A stretch of DNA of 64,000 nucleotides from Sulfitobacter sp. DSM 110093 (GTDB taxonomy: Bacteria > Pseudomonadota > Alphaproteobacteria > Rhodobacterales > Rhodobacteraceae). Shown piece after piece: positions 9,028 to 17,145 of this stretch; positions within the stretch are counted from its first letter, which is position 1; every line of letters begins with the position of its first letter. The stretch lies in NCBI RefSeq assembly GCF_022788715.1, contig NZ_CP085167.1, forward strand, positions 3,345,501 through 3,409,500, in the 5' to 3' direction. The translations under genes and the position numbers were made by a program. The notes beneath the pieces were generated by a model that was not told the origin of the DNA, did not search any database, and saw only the letters and a program-made list of their open reading frames with translations.

Positions 9028-9525
9028 TTATTCAACTGTCAGCACCTCGCGGGCTGTAATCGGCGCACCGTTCACCGCCAAGGGGCGATGGTCATTGGCG
9101 TTCAGCGTGACCTCAACCGTGACCTCGCCTTTGGGCAGAGCGGGCAGATGCAGCCATGGGCCATAAAGCCGCCCGATCTTGGTGCCGTTGACATAGACAT
9201 GGGCGTGGCCCTCGCCCGGCTGGTTGTCGCCGCTGGCGTTTTGGGGAGCAAAGGCGAAGCCTTCGGTTGCGACATAGAGGTTATGGCCCGACATTGGGTC
9301 AGGCGTCACGCGGATCGCAAGGCTGGGGGCGTCTTCGGCGGCAAGCGCGATAGGTTGGCCGTGCATCCGCGCGTGGTCTGCGCTGCCGTGGTCCATCCCG
9401 CCATGGGCGGCAGGGTCGCCATGGTCATGGCCATCGAAGGTCACCCCGTTGCTTGCGGCGATGGCAAAACCAATGCCACCGCCAAAGACCAACCCGATGG
9501 CGAAAAGCGCCAGTGATCTGTCCAT
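9028..9525 (-). CDS. His-rich membrane-anchored or secreted protein of the cobalt locus, function unknown
   Basis: 165 residues from an ATG with a good GGAGGT site just upstream; an earlier ATG 75 bases up lacks support and would enter cbtA. Residues 5-24 form one hydrophobic segment, a signal anchor or uncleaved signal peptide. Residues 33-55 are His/Asp/Gly-rich with seven histidines. A beta-rich C-terminal domain carries GHAHVYVNG near residue 107 and GPWLHLP near 122. I do not recognise a characterised family. Its position between cbtA and the DUF1636-cobW-cobN genes, downstream of a cobalamin riboswitch, suggests periplasmic cobalt or other divalent metal binding. That is inference. Confidence 0.75.
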   Translation of the reverse strand: MDRSLALFAIGLVFGGGIGFAIAASNGVTFDGHDHGDPAAHGGMDHGSADHARMHGQPIALAAEDAPSLAIRVTPDPMSGHNLYVATEGFAFAPQNASGDNQPGEGHAHVYVNGTKIGRLYGPWLHLPALPKGEVTVEVTLNANDHRPLAVNGAPITAREVLTVE

Positions 9526-9536
9526 CTTGACCTCCC

Positions 9537-10220
9537 TCAGGCGCTGCGCGCGCCTTCGCGTTGCCAAAAGAACCCGGCGAAACTGCCCAGTAGCACCCAT
9601 GCGACAAGGCCGATGCCAAGCGCGCGGGCGGCAAACAGCGCGCCGATCTCGGTGGGCACCGGGCCGCTAAAGCTGTCGGGTTCGGGTGCGCCGACGATAT
9701 GCGGGGCCATCAGCAACACCGCCGCGCCGATCCATGCGGCCCAACCACTGCCGAAGGCCAGCAGCCAAAGCGCCACCAGTGCAGCGCCCGCCGTGGCGAA
9801 CCACCAGATCTGCCGCGCGGTGATGTCTGCCGCGGCCACGCCGGGCACCTCGGGCGCAAGGCTGAACCCCGGCGCGAGGTGGAAAGCGACGAAACCCGCC
9901 ATACCCCAAAGGATGCCCCAGCGGCCATCGATCACCGCGCCGCGCTCTTCGCCAAAGCTCATCGCGGCGAGCAGGATCAGCGCATAGGCGGTATAAGTCA
10001 GCATAGTGAAGATCAGGCTCAGCCCGTCGCGGACGGCATCGAAACCTGGCAGATCGGGGTGCGCGCTGACCGCATCGGCCCCGAAATGCACCAGCGCGCC
10101 AGTCTCATAAAGCTCGGCATGAAGCAGCACGGGCTGCACGAAATAGAGTTGCAGCAGGCCGGTCAGCAAACCGGCAGACGCCCCGGCAAACAGGGCGGAA
10201 GTCAGAAAACGTGAGAACAT
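9537..10220 (-). CDS. cbtA: Cobalt transporter subunit CbtA
   Basis: 227 residues with about six hydrophobic segments: roughly residues 5-25, 75-95, 105-125, 140-160, 165-185 and 200-220. It is CbtA-like, with HAELYE near residue 33 and the FVAFHLAPG segment near 115. CbtA with CbtB is a predicted cobalt uptake system often found behind cobalamin riboswitches. The ATG chosen gives the usual N-terminus (MFSRFL). It is followed 11 bases later by the His-rich gene. Unlike the rest of the cluster, it is separated from cbtB by 214 bases holding a terminator-like hairpin. Confidence 0.88.
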   Translation of the reverse strand: MFSRFLTSALFAGASAGLLTGLLQLYFVQPVLLHAELYETGALVHFGADAVSAHPDLPGFDAVRDGLSLIFTMLTYTAYALILLAAMSFGEERGAVIDGRWGILWGMAGFVAFHLAPGFSLAPEVPGVAAADITARQIWWFATAGAALVALWLLAFGSGWAAWIGAAVLLMAPHIVGAPEPDSFSGPVPTEIGALFAARALGIGLVAWVLLGSFAGFFWQREGARSA

Positions 10221-10375
10221 CGCAATGATCCTTGGATGCGAAATGAGACCCGGCGCCGCACCAATAGCGGGCCAAGCCATCAGCCAACCTCAAGATGCGC
10301 CAAAGCCTTGCCCACACAGCGAAGGGCGGGCGCGGGCAAAACGGCAAGAGGCGGGCATGAAAAGAAAACCAGAAT

Positions 10376-10417
10376 CACAGACAGCCGGACTGCGGCATGG
10401 CAGCCCGGACCTCTGTG
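10376..10417 (-). terminator. Hairpin with U-rich tail between cbtB and cbtA
   Basis: On the minus strand a two-part stem (outer CACAGA/TCTGTG; inner CCGGGCTGC/GCAGTCCGG with one G-U pair) closes a 6-base loop and is followed by a T-rich run (CTGGTTTTCTTTT). The odd pair is G-U on the minus strand but A-C on the plus strand, which favours function in the cbtB direction. It could end most cbtB transcripts or attenuate read-through into cbtA. The rest of the 214-base gap shows no convincing gene. Confidence 0.6.
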
Positions 10418-10434
10418 ACACCGAACACGGGCGC

Positions 10435-10611
10435 TTAGTGGCAGGGAAAGCCTGTCGCGTGGCGCACATCATGGGCGGCATCATGCAGTGCTGCGGCCTG
10501 CACATGGCCGGTCAGCGCCATCAGAGCCACACCCAATACGGCGGCAAACAGCGCCGGTACGAGTTTGCTGCGCGTGGCACCGGCGGTCTTAATCAATGTC
10601 GTCATCTTCAT
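10435..10611 (-). CDS. cbtB: Cobalt transporter subunit CbtB
   Basis: 58 residues, the usual size of this small subunit. One membrane helix spans about residues 17-40. The C-terminal tail carries histidines at 36, 43, 47, 50 and 58 and ends in GFPCH, the signature of CbtB, thought to bind cobalt at the membrane face. The ATG follows a clear AAGGAGA site; an upstream ATG in the riboswitch expression platform is rejected. It is the first gene after the cobalamin riboswitch and the partner of cbtA. Confidence 0.9.
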   Translation of the reverse strand: MKMTTLIKTAGATRSKLVPALFAAVLGVALMALTGHVQAAALHDAAHDVRHATGFPCH

Positions 10612-10648
10612 TCTCCTTACCGTCACACCCGACGGCATCTAGCGTTTC

Positions 10649-10857
10649 ATTCGCCTGGCAGGTCTCCTGGCTCGCGGGTCGTGACCTTTGCCCGCCTTCC
10701 CCGTCCGAATGGACAAGTGGCACGAGGGGCATTGGCTCACCGCTTACAGTCGCGGGGGCGGCTTCGGCTTCGGGGTCTTGCGACTCCTTACTGAATTCCC
10801 TTTTCGGTCCCACACCAACAGGTGCTTCTCGGGACACCAAGCGTCTTCAATTACGCA
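10649..10857 (-). promoter_or_regulatory. Cobalamin (AdoCbl) riboswitch upstream of cbtB
   Basis: On the minus strand the conserved elements occur in order: TTGGTG in the 5' part, a GGGAA element with AAAAGGGAA context, the core CCGCGACTGTAAGCGG (about 10740-10755) and the B12 box AGCCAGGAGACCTGCC (10657-10672). cbtB starts 45 bases after the B12 box, leaving room for an expression platform that hides its AAGGAG site. Binding of adenosylcobalamin would lower expression of the cobalt transporter and perhaps of the cob genes behind it. The ends are approximate. The rest of the 410-base gene-free stretch up to 11021 should hold the divergent promoters; I see no clear -35/-10 pair there. Confidence 0.93.
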
Positions 10858-11021
10858 TTTTCGACCCTTCCTGACAAGCCGCATTTATTGAGCACGACGA
10901 AACACAATCGCGCATACAGCATCTAGTAGACAAATATGGTCCAGACCCTAGTATGCGGGTTGACCCAAAAGCCACGCACGGGGCACATTGTCAGCCAGTT
11001 TCGAGCGAAGGGCGGCAATTC

Positions 11022-12032
11022 ATGAACGAAAAGACGGTTTTGGCCGCTCGGCAGACCCTGACCGATGACGTTTTAGGCAAGGTCGTGCGCTACGCCCGCT
11101 TGCCGCTATGCATCACCGACCCGACCCTGCCGGACAATCCGATCGTCTATGTCAATGAGGCTTTCACCGATCTGACCGGCTATGGCTTGGAGGAGATCGT
11201 CGGGCAGAACTGCCGCTTTCTGCAAGGGCCGGATACCACGCGCGAAAGTATCGACGCGGTGCGCAACATCCTGTTGGGCCGCCGGGTCGATACGGTCGAG
11301 ATTGTGAACTACCGCAAGGACGGCAGCCGCTTTTTGAACGCCCTGCAACTGGGTCCGATCACTGATGAAGACGGCAACCTGATCTATTTCTTCGGCTCAC
11401 AACTCGATGTCTCCGAACGCCGCCGATTAGAAAGCGAGCACCGCAAACTGGCCGATGACGAGTTGCTGCACCGCCTGCGCAATATCGTGAATGTCATGAC
11501 CGCCATGGTCCGTTTGACCGCCCGTGAAGAGCCGACCCCAGCAGCCTTTGCCAAAAAGGTGATCGATCGCCTTTCGGCTTTGGGCGCGGCGCATTTCGAC
11601 ACGATTGGCCGCAGCGACCAGCATGAGGTGGATTTCGAGACGTTGATGGGGCCGATCATTCGGGCCTATACCTCGGCCACCGAAGACCAGATCAACCTCT
11701 CGGGGGCGAACCCGCTGATTTCGCACCGCCTCGTCTCGCCCCTGACGCTGGCCCTGCATGAGCTGGCGACAAACGCGGTGAAACATGGCGCGCTCAGCAC
11801 CGAGACGGGGCGGGTGTCGCTGGACATCGCGCTTCTTCAAGCGCCCGCTCGTCTGCGTTTCGTCTGGCAAGAAATCGGCGGGCCGGAGGTGACGAAATCC
11901 GACCGCGACAGCGGGTCGCGGATCATCCAATCACTGACCCGCGCGGTGGGCGGCACCTTGCAATACGATTGGCAGCCCGACGGATTGATCGCCACAGCGG
12001 AATTCCCGATGACCGACATGACGGGCGGCTGA
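11022..12032 (+). CDS. LOV-domain blue-light sensor histidine kinase (HWE/HisKA_2 type)
   Basis: 336 residues. A LOV domain (about 20-130) carries GQNCRFLQG with the flavin-reactive cysteine at residue 64. It is followed by a HisKA_2-type dimerisation region with the phosphoacceptor histidine at about 150 (LLHRLRNIVN) and an ATPase domain with the N-box LHELATNAVKHG near 246. Blue light should form a cysteinyl-flavin adduct and change autophosphorylation. There are no membrane segments, so it is cytoplasmic. No response regulator lies beside it. An upstream ATG adding 23 residues is possible, but this one begins the conserved part. It is convergent with pncB, 3 bases apart. Confidence 0.9.
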   Translation: MNEKTVLAARQTLTDDVLGKVVRYARLPLCITDPTLPDNPIVYVNEAFTDLTGYGLEEIVGQNCRFLQGPDTTRESIDAVRNILLGRRVDTVEIVNYRKDGSRFLNALQLGPITDEDGNLIYFFGSQLDVSERRRLESEHRKLADDELLHRLRNIVNVMTAMVRLTAREEPTPAAFAKKVIDRLSALGAAHFDTIGRSDQHEVDFETLMGPIIRAYTSATEDQINLSGANPLISHRLVSPLTLALHELATNAVKHGALSTETGRVSLDIALLQAPARLRFVWQEIGGPEVTKSDRDSGSRIIQSLTRAVGGTLQYDWQPDGLIATAEFPMTDMTGG

Positions 12033-12035
12033 CCC

Positions 12036-13328
12036 TTAGACGATCACCTGCTGCGCGGCCTGCTCTCCTACCCCGAAAACCCGTTTGTAGCGCGCGATTT
12101 CATCCGCCGGGCCCATCGCCTTGTTCGGGTTGTCCGAGAGTTTGACCGTGGGCCGCCCGTTGGCGCTGACCGCTTTACAGACAAGGCTAAACGGCGCCAG
12201 CGCGTCATTCGGCACCAGCCCGCGGAAGTCATTGGTCAACAACGTGCCCCAGCCAAAGGAGACCTTGGCCTTGCCCGCAAACTGCGCGTGCAACTCCTTG
12301 ATCTTGTCGACATCGAGCCCATCGCTAAAGATCACACGCTTGCTCGTCGGATCCTCCCCCCGCGCGCGCCACCAGTCGATGGCCGTCTGCGCCGCCGTGG
12401 CCGGATCACCGCTGTCGACGCGGATGCCGGTCCAGCCTGCCAGCCAATCCGGCGCGTGATCAAGGAAACCCTTGGTGCCGTAAGTGTCGGGTAGGATGAT
12501 CCGCAGATTGCCTTCGTGTTCATCGTGCCAATCCGACAGCACGTCGTAAGGCGCGCGGGCAAGCTCGGCGTCATCATCGGCCAAAGCAGCATAGACCATC
12601 GGCAACTCATGCGCGTTCGTACCGATCGCCTCTAGCTCACGCATCATGGCAATGCGGCAGTTAGAGGTGCCGGTGAACGCATTTCCCAGCCCCTCATGCA
12701 TCGCCTGCACGCACCAATCCTGCCACAGGTACGAATGCCGCCGCCGGGTGCCAAAGTCCGCGATCGACAGGTTATCTACCTCGCGCAGCGCCTCGATTTT
12801 CTCCCAGACGCGGGTCATCGCGCGGGCATAAAGCACCTGAAGCTCGAACTTGCCCATCGGGTCCAGCGCCGCGCGGCTGCGCAGTTCCATCAGCACCGCC
12901 AGCGCGGGGATCTCCCACAGCATGACCTCATGCCATTTACCCTCAAAGGTCAGCTCATATTGATCGCCTTTGCGCTCCAGATGGTAGGGCGGCAGGCGCA
13001 TGCCTTCGAACCATTCCATGAAATCCGGGCGGAACATCTGGCGCTTGCCGTAGAAGGTATTGCCGCGCAGCCATGTGCTCTCCCCCCGGCTGAGGCTGAG
13101 CGAGCGGATGTGATCCAACTGCTCGCGCAGTTCGCCTTCGTCGATCAGATTGGCCAGCGGGATGTGGGTAGAGCGGTTGATCAGGCTAAAGGTGACCTGC
13201 GTGTCCGGCTTGTTACGAAACACCGATTGGCACATCAGCAGCTTATAGAAATCCGTGTCGATCAGCGACCGCACGATGGGGTCGATCTTCCACTTGTGGT
13301 TATAGACGCGGGTGGCGATATCGACCAT
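12036..13328 (-). CDS. pncB: Nicotinate phosphoribosyltransferase
   Basis: 430 residues, type-I NAPRTase. Diagnostic stretches are LIDTDFYKLLMCQ near residue 20, FGTRRRHSYLWQ near residue 190 and FGWGTLLTNDF near 370. It joins nicotinate to PRPP with ATP to form nicotinate mononucleotide, the salvage entry to NAD. The start follows an AAGGAAC site; a longer reading adds 18 non-conserved residues. It lies downstream of pncA, which supplies nicotinate from nicotinamide; the two form a salvage operon with a 69-base gap. Confidence 0.96.
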   Translation of the reverse strand: MVDIATRVYNHKWKIDPIVRSLIDTDFYKLLMCQSVFRNKPDTQVTFSLINRSTHIPLANLIDEGELREQLDHIRSLSLSRGESTWLRGNTFYGKRQMFRPDFMEWFEGMRLPPYHLERKGDQYELTFEGKWHEVMLWEIPALAVLMELRSRAALDPMGKFELQVLYARAMTRVWEKIEALREVDNLSIADFGTRRRHSYLWQDWCVQAMHEGLGNAFTGTSNCRIAMMRELEAIGTNAHELPMVYAALADDDAELARAPYDVLSDWHDEHEGNLRIILPDTYGTKGFLDHAPDWLAGWTGIRVDSGDPATAAQTAIDWWRARGEDPTSKRVIFSDGLDVDKIKELHAQFAGKAKVSFGWGTLLTNDFRGLVPNDALAPFSLVCKAVSANGRPTVKLSDNPNKAMGPADEIARYKRVFGVGEQAAQQVIV

Positions 13329-13397
13329 GGGAGGTTCCTTATTGCGTGCCCCTTCATGCCAAGGGGGCGGGCAGATGAGCAAGCGGAAAGCGGCGGA

Positions 13398-13994
13398 TCA
13401 GGCCAGTGTGACCCCGGCGGCGCGCATCCCTTCGCGGGCTTTGGCAAGCGATCCGTCCAGATCAATCGCACGGCACAGGTCTTCGCGGACATCCACCTTG
13501 AACCCCAGCTTTGCCGCATCCACAGCCGAGAAGTTCACGCAGAAGTCCAGTGCCAGCCCGACCATGGTCAGCCGTTCAATCCCGCGGGTGCGTAGGTAGC
13601 CTTCGAGGCCAGTAGGCGTGCGGTGATCATTCTCGAAGAAAGCAGAATAGCTGTCGATGTCGGGGTTATAGCCTTTGCGGATAATCAGATCGGCCCGATC
13701 GGTTTGTAGTTCGGGATGAAACTGCGCGCCGATGCTGCCTTGGATGCAGTGATCGGGCCAGAGCACCTGCGGGCCATAGGGCATGGTGACGATCTCGTAA
13801 GGCGCATTGCCGTCATGCGAAGAGGCGAATGACGAATGCCCCGCCGGGTGCCAATCCTGCGTTAGGACCACGGCGTCGAACTCAGGCATCAGCGCATTGA
13901 CGCTGCGCAGAATTTCATCGCCTTGCGGCACTTCCAGCGCGCCGCCGGGGCAGAAATCATTTTGGACATCGATCACGATCAGGGCATGGGTCAT
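13398..13994 (-). CDS. pncA: Nicotinamidase (pyrazinamidase family)
   Basis: 198 residues. The cysteine-hydrolase triad is visible as Asp9 (VIDVQNDF), Lys107 (IIRKG) and Cys152 (LDFCVNF); the metal site is Asp47, His49 and His53 (DWHPAGH). It hydrolyses nicotinamide to nicotinate, feeding PncB encoded next. The AAGGAG site sits about 7 bases before the second of two in-frame ATGs, so that one (MTHALIV) is chosen over the MPM form two codons longer. The gene diverges from trhO. Confidence 0.95.
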   Translation of the reverse strand: MTHALIVIDVQNDFCPGGALEVPQGDEILRSVNALMPEFDAVVLTQDWHPAGHSSFASSHDGNAPYEIVTMPYGPQVLWPDHCIQGSIGAQFHPELQTDRADLIIRKGYNPDIDSYSAFFENDHRTPTGLEGYLRTRGIERLTMVGLALDFCVNFSAVDAAKLGFKVDVREDLCRAIDLDGSLAKAREGMRAAGVTLA

Positions 13995-14092
13995 GGGCAT
14001 TCTCCTTAACGAAAGGGGTAGGGCTGCGGATGGGGTAGGTCAATGGCACGCCCCGGATTGAGCTTTGCGCACGAAGCGCTTATTTGACGCTC

Positions 14093-14992
14093 ATGTATAC
14101 CATTGCCGCTCTATATCACTTCACCCGTTTTGAGGATCCCGCAGCGCTGAAGCCTGCGCTGCTGACGCTTTGCGAGGCGCAATCGGTCATGGGCACGCTG
14201 CTTTTGGCCCCTGAAGGGGTGAACGGCACCATCGCCGGGCCGCGCGCCGGGATCGACGCGGTGATCGCCCATCTGCGCGCCCTGCCCGGCTGCGCGGATC
14301 TGGAGTGGAAAGAAGCCACCAGCGACAAGCCGCCCTTTGGCAAGATGAAGGTGCGGATCAAACGCGAGATCGTCACCATGGGCCAGCCCGATGTCGATCC
14401 ACGCGCCAAGGTGGGGCATTACGTCGACCCCAAAGAGTGGAACGAGTTGATCCGCTCCCCCGATGTGGCGGTGATCGACACGCGCAACAATTACGAAGTG
14501 GCCATCGGCACCTTTGAAGGCGCGGTCGACCCGCAGACCGAAAGTTTCGGCGAATTCCCCGAGTGGTGGGAGGCCAACAAAGACCGCTTCCATAACAAGA
14601 AGATCGCGATGTTCTGCACCGGCGGCATCCGTTGCGAGAAATCGACCAATTACCTGATTGGTCAGGGCGTTGAGGATGTCTTTCACCTCAAAGGCGGGAT
14701 CCTAAAATACCTCGAAGAGGTGCCTGAACAGGAAAGCACGTGGGAAGGAGATTGTTTTGTCTTCGACAACCGCGTCAGCGTCGGCCACGGGTTGCGCGAA
14801 GGGCCGCATATGCTCTGCCACGGCTGCCGCCGTCCGATCCTGCCTGAAGACACGAGACATGCCGCTTATGAGGCTGGTGTATCCTGCCATCAGTGTGTGG
14901 ACGAGACTTCTGATGCCGACAAAGAGCGGTTTCGCGAACGGCAGCGGCAAATCATGCTGGCGAAGGAACGTGCCGCGCGGGAGCAGGGCTAA
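14093..14992 (+). CDS. trhO: tRNA uridine(34) hydroxylase (rhodanese-related, UPF0176)
   Basis: 299 residues, YceA/TrhO family: an N-terminal acylphosphatase-like part, then a rhodanese domain with the active-site loop FCTGGIRCEK (cysteines 175 and 181), then a Cys-rich tail (CHGC, then CHQC). TrhO hydroxylates U34 of several tRNAs to 5-hydroxyuridine in an oxygen-independent, prephenate-dependent way known from E. coli. The ATG (MYTIAALYHF) is the family start; a TTG three codons upstream is less likely. It is convergent with the puuB-like gene 6 bases away. Confidence 0.92.
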   Translation: MYTIAALYHFTRFEDPAALKPALLTLCEAQSVMGTLLLAPEGVNGTIAGPRAGIDAVIAHLRALPGCADLEWKEATSDKPPFGKMKVRIKREIVTMGQPDVDPRAKVGHYVDPKEWNELIRSPDVAVIDTRNNYEVAIGTFEGAVDPQTESFGEFPEWWEANKDRFHNKKIAMFCTGGIRCEKSTNYLIGQGVEDVFHLKGGILKYLEEVPEQESTWEGDCFVFDNRVSVGHGLREGPHMLCHGCRRPILPEDTRHAAYEAGVSCHQCVDETSDADKERFRERQRQIMLAKERAAREQG

Positions 14993-14993
14993 A

Positions 14994-15015
14994 CGCTGTC
15001 AACGGTCCGACAGCG
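14994..15015. terminator. Possible bidirectional terminator between trhO and the puuB-like gene
   Basis: A perfect 7-base inverted repeat (CGCTGTC/GACAGCG) with an 8-base loop covers the gap between the two convergent genes and the last codons of the minus-strand one. There is no strong T run on either side, so this is a stem-loop with suggestive position only. Confidence 0.4.
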
Positions 15016-16327
15016 CGAACCCCGCATAGGCAAAAGGCATGACCGCCCGGCGAAAGCGCCCCAACTCAAACCGCGCAAGCGGGGCGCGCATGGGGGCAGG
15101 ATAGAGCCGCTCGGGTGTCTTTCCACGTACCAGATCAGCCAAAAGCGCGCCGGAATAGCTGGCCATCGCCACGCCATTGCCGTGGTAGCACAGGCCCGCG
15201 AACATGCCCGGCTGATCCGGTACTTCTCCCACAAATGGCATCCGGTTGCGGGCGATACAGACCATGCCGGACCAGCCGTGCGGGGTCTCTACATCGCGCC
15301 ACGCGGGGAACATCGCCTCGAAATCCGCGCGTGCCCGGCGCAGGGCGCGCCTTTCTGAGTTTGGATTGGACATCAGACCGCCGCGCACACCGAACAACAT
15401 GCGATTGTCAGGCATCAGGCGGAAGTAATGCAGCAGGTGGCGGCTGTCATAGCTGGCCTGTCGGCTCGTCCAGCCTTGGGCAGACAACTCTGCCTCGGTC
15501 ATTGGGCGGGTCACGATCACGCTGGACTGCGTTGGCATGTAACGCGCGGCAAGCCACGGCGGCAGGTCTTCGGAGGAATAGCCGTTGGTGGCGATAATCA
15601 CCCGCTCGGCGCGGATGCGCCCCTTGGGGGTGGTGACATCAAATGCGCCATCGCGCCGGGTCACGTTGAGGGCCGGGCTGTTGTGATAGATCGTCGCCCC
15701 CGCCTCTTCAGCGGTCTGCGCTAGGGCGGTCACATATTTGCGGGGGTTGAGGCCAAATCCAATCGGCACGGTGATCGCGCCTTCGAACCCCGCGTTGAGC
15801 CCCTCTGCGGCCAAGTCGGCCTTTTCAGTCAGCCGCGCACTGACGCCGTAGTTCTCTGCGTAATAGTCCAGCTTGCCGCGCATCTCTTCAAAATCACGCG
15901 GGCGGTGGGCCAGTTGGGTTTCGCCCTGCGAATGCCGGTCTACGTCGACGTCACGGGTGGTGATGAAATCCTCTACCTGCCCTATCGCGGCCTTCTCGGC
16001 CTGCCGCCACGCAAGCCGCTCCTCCCGCCCGAATTTGCGGTCAAGCGCCGCATCGTCGAGCATCCCGCCGCCGAGACAACAAAAGCCCCCGTTGCGACCG
16101 GATGCGCCAAAGCCAACGCGCTCGGCCTCCAGCACCGTGGCCCCTACCCCGGCTTGCACCAGATGCAGCGCCGCGTTGAGGCCGGTAAAACCACCGCCGA
16201 TGATCACCACGTCGGCCTGCCCGTCGCCGTGTTGCGCCGGACGATCCGGCGCGGCGCAAGTTTCATCCCACCAGCAGCCCGCGCGGGGTGCTGCGGAATA
16301 GGCGAAGGCCGGGTAGATGCGTTTCAT
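14999..16327 (-). CDS. puuB: FAD-dependent amine oxidoreductase (gamma-glutamylputrescine oxidase-like, DAO family)
   Basis: 442 residues. The ADP-binding motif VVIIGGGFTGLNAA lies at about 40-53 and FGASGRNGGF at about 73, typical of the DadA/PuuB group of flavin oxidases. The C-terminal GLCYHGNGVAMA near residue 385 closes the flavin site. Placement as the last gene of the pot operon, coupled to potI by ATGA, argues for oxidation of putrescine or its gamma-glutamyl derivative. No gamma-glutamylputrescine synthetase is in the window, so the exact substrate is inferred. Confidence 0.8.
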   Translation of the reverse strand: MKRIYPAFAYSAAPRAGCWWDETCAAPDRPAQHGDGQADVVIIGGGFTGLNAALHLVQAGVGATVLEAERVGFGASGRNGGFCCLGGGMLDDAALDRKFGREERLAWRQAEKAAIGQVEDFITTRDVDVDRHSQGETQLAHRPRDFEEMRGKLDYYAENYGVSARLTEKADLAAEGLNAGFEGAITVPIGFGLNPRKYVTALAQTAEEAGATIYHNSPALNVTRRDGAFDVTTPKGRIRAERVIIATNGYSSEDLPPWLAARYMPTQSSVIVTRPMTEAELSAQGWTSRQASYDSRHLLHYFRLMPDNRMLFGVRGGLMSNPNSERRALRRARADFEAMFPAWRDVETPHGWSGMVCIARNRMPFVGEVPDQPGMFAGLCYHGNGVAMASYSGALLADLVRGKTPERLYPAPMRAPLARFELGRFRRAVMPFAYAGFALSDR

Positions 16328-17145
16328 GTGGCGGGCCGTTCCGCCGCACGGGCCTCCTCCTGTGCGCGCAGGCTTGAGCGTTTGCTGACCAGCGACGCGG
16401 TGATGACACCGACAGTGACGATGGCGATCATGATCGTCGACAGCGCGTTGATCTCAGGCGAAACGCCCAAACGCACCGCGCTGAAGATCTTGATCGGCAG
16501 CGTCGTCGCCGAAGGGCCGGCAGTGAAGGAGGCGATCACCAGATCATCAAGGCTGAGCGTGAAGGCCAAGAGCCAGCCCGAGATCACCGCAGGCGCGATG
16601 ATCGGCAGGGTGACCAGACGAAACGCCTCCCAAGGGGACGAACCCAGATCAAGCGCGGCCTCCTCCAACGAGCGATCGAAAGACACCAGCCGCGAAGACA
16701 CGACGACCGAAACGTAGCACATCGAAAAGGTCGTATGCGCCAGCACGATGGTCAGCACGCCCCGGTCCAACCCAATGCCGATGAACAGCAAAAGCAGAGA
16801 CAGGCCGGTGATGACTTCGGGCATGACCAGTGGCGCGTAGATCATCCCCGAAAACAGCGTCCGCCCCATGAACCGCCCACCGCGCACCAGCACATAAGCA
16901 GCCATCGTGCCGAGCACCGTGGCGATCGACGACGAAATCACCGCGACCTTGATCGTGACCCAAGCGGCGTTCAAGAAGGCTTTGTTTTGCAGCAACTCGC
17001 TATACCAGCGCGTCGAAAAACCGGCCCAGACCGTCACCAGTTTCGAGGCGTTAAAGCTGTAGATCACCAGAATGATCATCGGCAGGTAAAGAAAGGCAAA
17101 CCCCAGCGTCAGCGAGGTCACGTTGAACCATGTCATCCGCTTCAT
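16324..17145 (-). CDS. potI: Putrescine/spermidine ABC transporter permease
   Basis: 273 residues with about six membrane segments and the BPD_transp_1 EAA-type loop (DRSLEEAALDLGSSPWEAF) near residue 160. It matches the PotI/PotC subfamily. It forms the channel with PotH and is driven by the PotG ATPase. The start overlaps the potH stop (ATGA); the longer reading from 17247 is an artefact inside potH. Confidence 0.94.
   Translation of the reverse strand: MKRMTWFNVTSLTLGFAFLYLPMIILVIYSFNASKLVTVWAGFSTRWYSELLQNKAFLNAAWVTIKVAVISSSIATVLGTMAAYVLVRGGRFMGRTLFSGMIYAPLVMPEVITGLSLLLLFIGIGLDRGVLTIVLAHTTFSMCYVSVVVSSRLVSFDRSLEEAALDLGSSPWEAFRLVTLPIIAPAVISGWLLAFTLSLDDLVIASFTAGPSATTLPIKIFSAVRLGVSPEINALSTIMIAIVTVGVITASLVSKRSSLRAQEEARAAERPAT

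Noticed and set aside
10225..10794. Open reading frame of 189 codons on plus across the cbtB region and riboswitch
   Set aside because: It runs antisense through cbtB and the conserved riboswitch core; its codons follow no protein pattern.
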